Shown here: positions 15,683 through 16,290 of the stretch, piece by piece
How the letters are laid out: the number at the start of each line of letters is the position of its first letter
Numbering within the stretch: position 1 is the stretch's first letter
Source: an uncultured Collinsella sp.
GTDB lineage: Bacteria > Actinomycetota > Coriobacteriia > Coriobacteriales > Coriobacteriaceae
Direction of reading: 5' to 3'
Length of the DNA: 16,290 nt
Assembly (NCBI GenBank): GCA_902464565.1
Contig: CABQJV010000038.1
Location: 1-16,290 of the forward strand
Position numbers and translations under genes: made by a program
The notes under the pieces: model-generated
Database searches by the model: none
What the model was told of the DNA's origin: nothing
Seen by the model: the letters and a program-made list of their open reading frames with translations, nothing else

Positions 15683-16159
15683 GCGGAAATCTTATCCCAG
15701 CTCAAAGGCCATTTCTGGGATGTATTTTCCGTCGAGTGCCTCATCGGGAAACTGCATCCCATTTCAAGCGTCGATTCTGGGACGCATTTTCCCCTTAGAC
15801 CCTCAACCGGAAACCGCATCCCACTTTGAGCGCAAATTCCGGGATGCATTTTCCGCTTGAGCCTCATTGGGAAACGGCGTCCCACTTTGAGGGCTGATTG
15901 TGGGATGCATTTTCCGGTTTTGCTCTCATTGGGAAAATGCATCCCGTTTCTTGACCGAATAATGGGACGCAATTTCCCGTTGGAGCGCCTTTGGGAAAGT
16001 GTGTCCCACTTCGACCGCCCAGAGTGGGATGCACTTTCCGCAAAGCACCTCAACGGGAAACTACGTCCCATTCCAAAGGCAAATTCCGGGACGCATTTTT
16101 CGAAAGCCTGCCCATCCGGAAAGCCCGTCCCACTTTGGACGCATCCGGGCACGGAACCA
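15683..16159. repeat. Array of about eight palindromic units, period 61-62 bp (BIME-like)
   Basis: Left half-sites resembling GGGAAACTGCATCCCA start near 15685, 15746, 15808, 15869, 15931, 15993, 16055 and 16116. Each is followed about 31 bases later by an inverted right half-site resembling TGGGATGCATTTTCC (15716, 15778, 15840, 15901, 15963, 16025, 16086); the last right half-site near 16146 is decayed. Half-sites thus alternate in orientation about every 31 bases. The 14-17 base stretches between them vary from unit to unit, although GAGC/CTCA-like words recur in the linkers. This is the layout of mosaic REP clusters in enterobacteria, but the sequence differs from classical REPs. Confidence 0.85.
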
Positions 16160-16217
16160 TCGACCTATCAGGCCTCCCATCAATAAAGAGGCGTCCTCCC
16201 GGACGGCGGGGCACGAA

Positions 16218-16282
16218 GTTCATCGCGAGTTCCGCACGCAAAGAAGGCCACTTAATGTGGCCTTCGTCTTGCGCAGGACTGT
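16218..16282 (-). repeat. 65-bp repeat, copy 2 (inverted relative to copy 1)
   Basis: This is the reverse complement of 11161-11225 with a single difference. It contains the same GAAGGCCAC...GTGGCCTTC hairpin at about 16243-16265. The sequence just before it (16200-16217, GGACGGCGGGGCACGAAG) loosely resembles the outer arm of the large palindrome at copy 1. The window ends 8 bases after the repeat, so its second outer arm, if present, cannot be seen. Confidence 0.85.
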
Positions 16283-16290
16283 AGAGCAGG

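Larger units (their letters stand above)
15562..16290. other. Long non-coding region upstream of the surface-protein gene
   Basis: These 729 bases contain no credible gene. The content, from left to right, is a leader with phased CTCATTTT repeats, the 62-bp-period array, a short unassigned stretch (16160-16217) with a small CGTCC/GGACG hairpin at 16192-16205, and the second copy of the 65-bp repeat. Long frames stay open on both strands across the array, but they are explained by the repeat itself. Confidence 0.75.

Noticed and set aside
15637..16152. Minus-strand frame of 171 codons with repeated GMRFP / GKCVP-like peptides across the array
   Set aside because: The repeat unit is palindromic and lacks stops in several frames, so frames open on both strands. 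The repeated peptide follows from the DNA repeat, and the 61-62 base period does not preserve a reading frame. No ribosome-binding site supports it.
15683..16159. CRISPR array
   Set aside because: Half-sites of 15-16 bases alternate in orientation and spacers are only 14-17 bases. CRISPR repeats are longer and all in the same direction, and no cas gene is in view.

Overview
The window is GC-rich, densely coded chromosomal DNA that most resembles a gut actinobacterium of the class Coriobacteriia, probably Collinsella or a close relative. This is inferred from the composition, a fused RlmK/L methyltransferase, an LANTG-type sortase signal on a very large secreted protein, and the many palindromic extragenic repeats. 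No rRNA, tRNA, phage, transposase or CRISPR array is visible.

Layout. (1) 142-2712 (+): a fused 23S rRNA methyltransferase of the RlmL-RlmK type. Its C-terminal module looks intact, but its N-terminal module has lost its catalytic signatures. (2) 2716-2782: a nested palindrome between convergent genes. (3) 2807-7545 (-): a potassium cluster read right to left, made of a Kup transporter, a 64-aa membrane protein, a strong hairpin terminator, then a shortened KdpD-like histidine kinase and a KdpE-like regulator. No kdpFABC pump genes are present, so the two-component pair may serve Kup or distant targets. (4) 7705-8580 (-): a nitroreductase-family flavoprotein. (5) 8794-11094 (+): a polytopic LtaS/MdoB-type phosphoglycerol transferase of the cell envelope. 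(6) 11095-11472: a repeat-rich intergenic region ending in a strong bidirectional terminator. (7) 11473-15561 (-): a 1362-aa secreted, probably wall-anchored protein with FG-GAP-like calcium loops, a beta-rich middle, an Fn3 domain, an Ig-like domain and an LANTG sorting signal. (8) 15562-16290: a long non-coding stretch dominated by an array of about eight units with a 61-62 bp period, each built from two inverted 15-16 bp half-sites with variable spacers (a BIME-like design).

The most unusual structure is the way the surface-protein gene is bracketed. The repeat family that forms the array upstream of the gene has a single full unit just beyond its 3' end. A 65-bp sequence just outside these elements also occurs on both sides in inverted orientation (11161-11225 and 16218-16282, 64 of 65 positions identical by eye). 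The gene therefore lies between long inverted repeats that could support inversion or cassette exchange. Functional statements about this arrangement are inference; the repeats themselves are read directly from the sequence.
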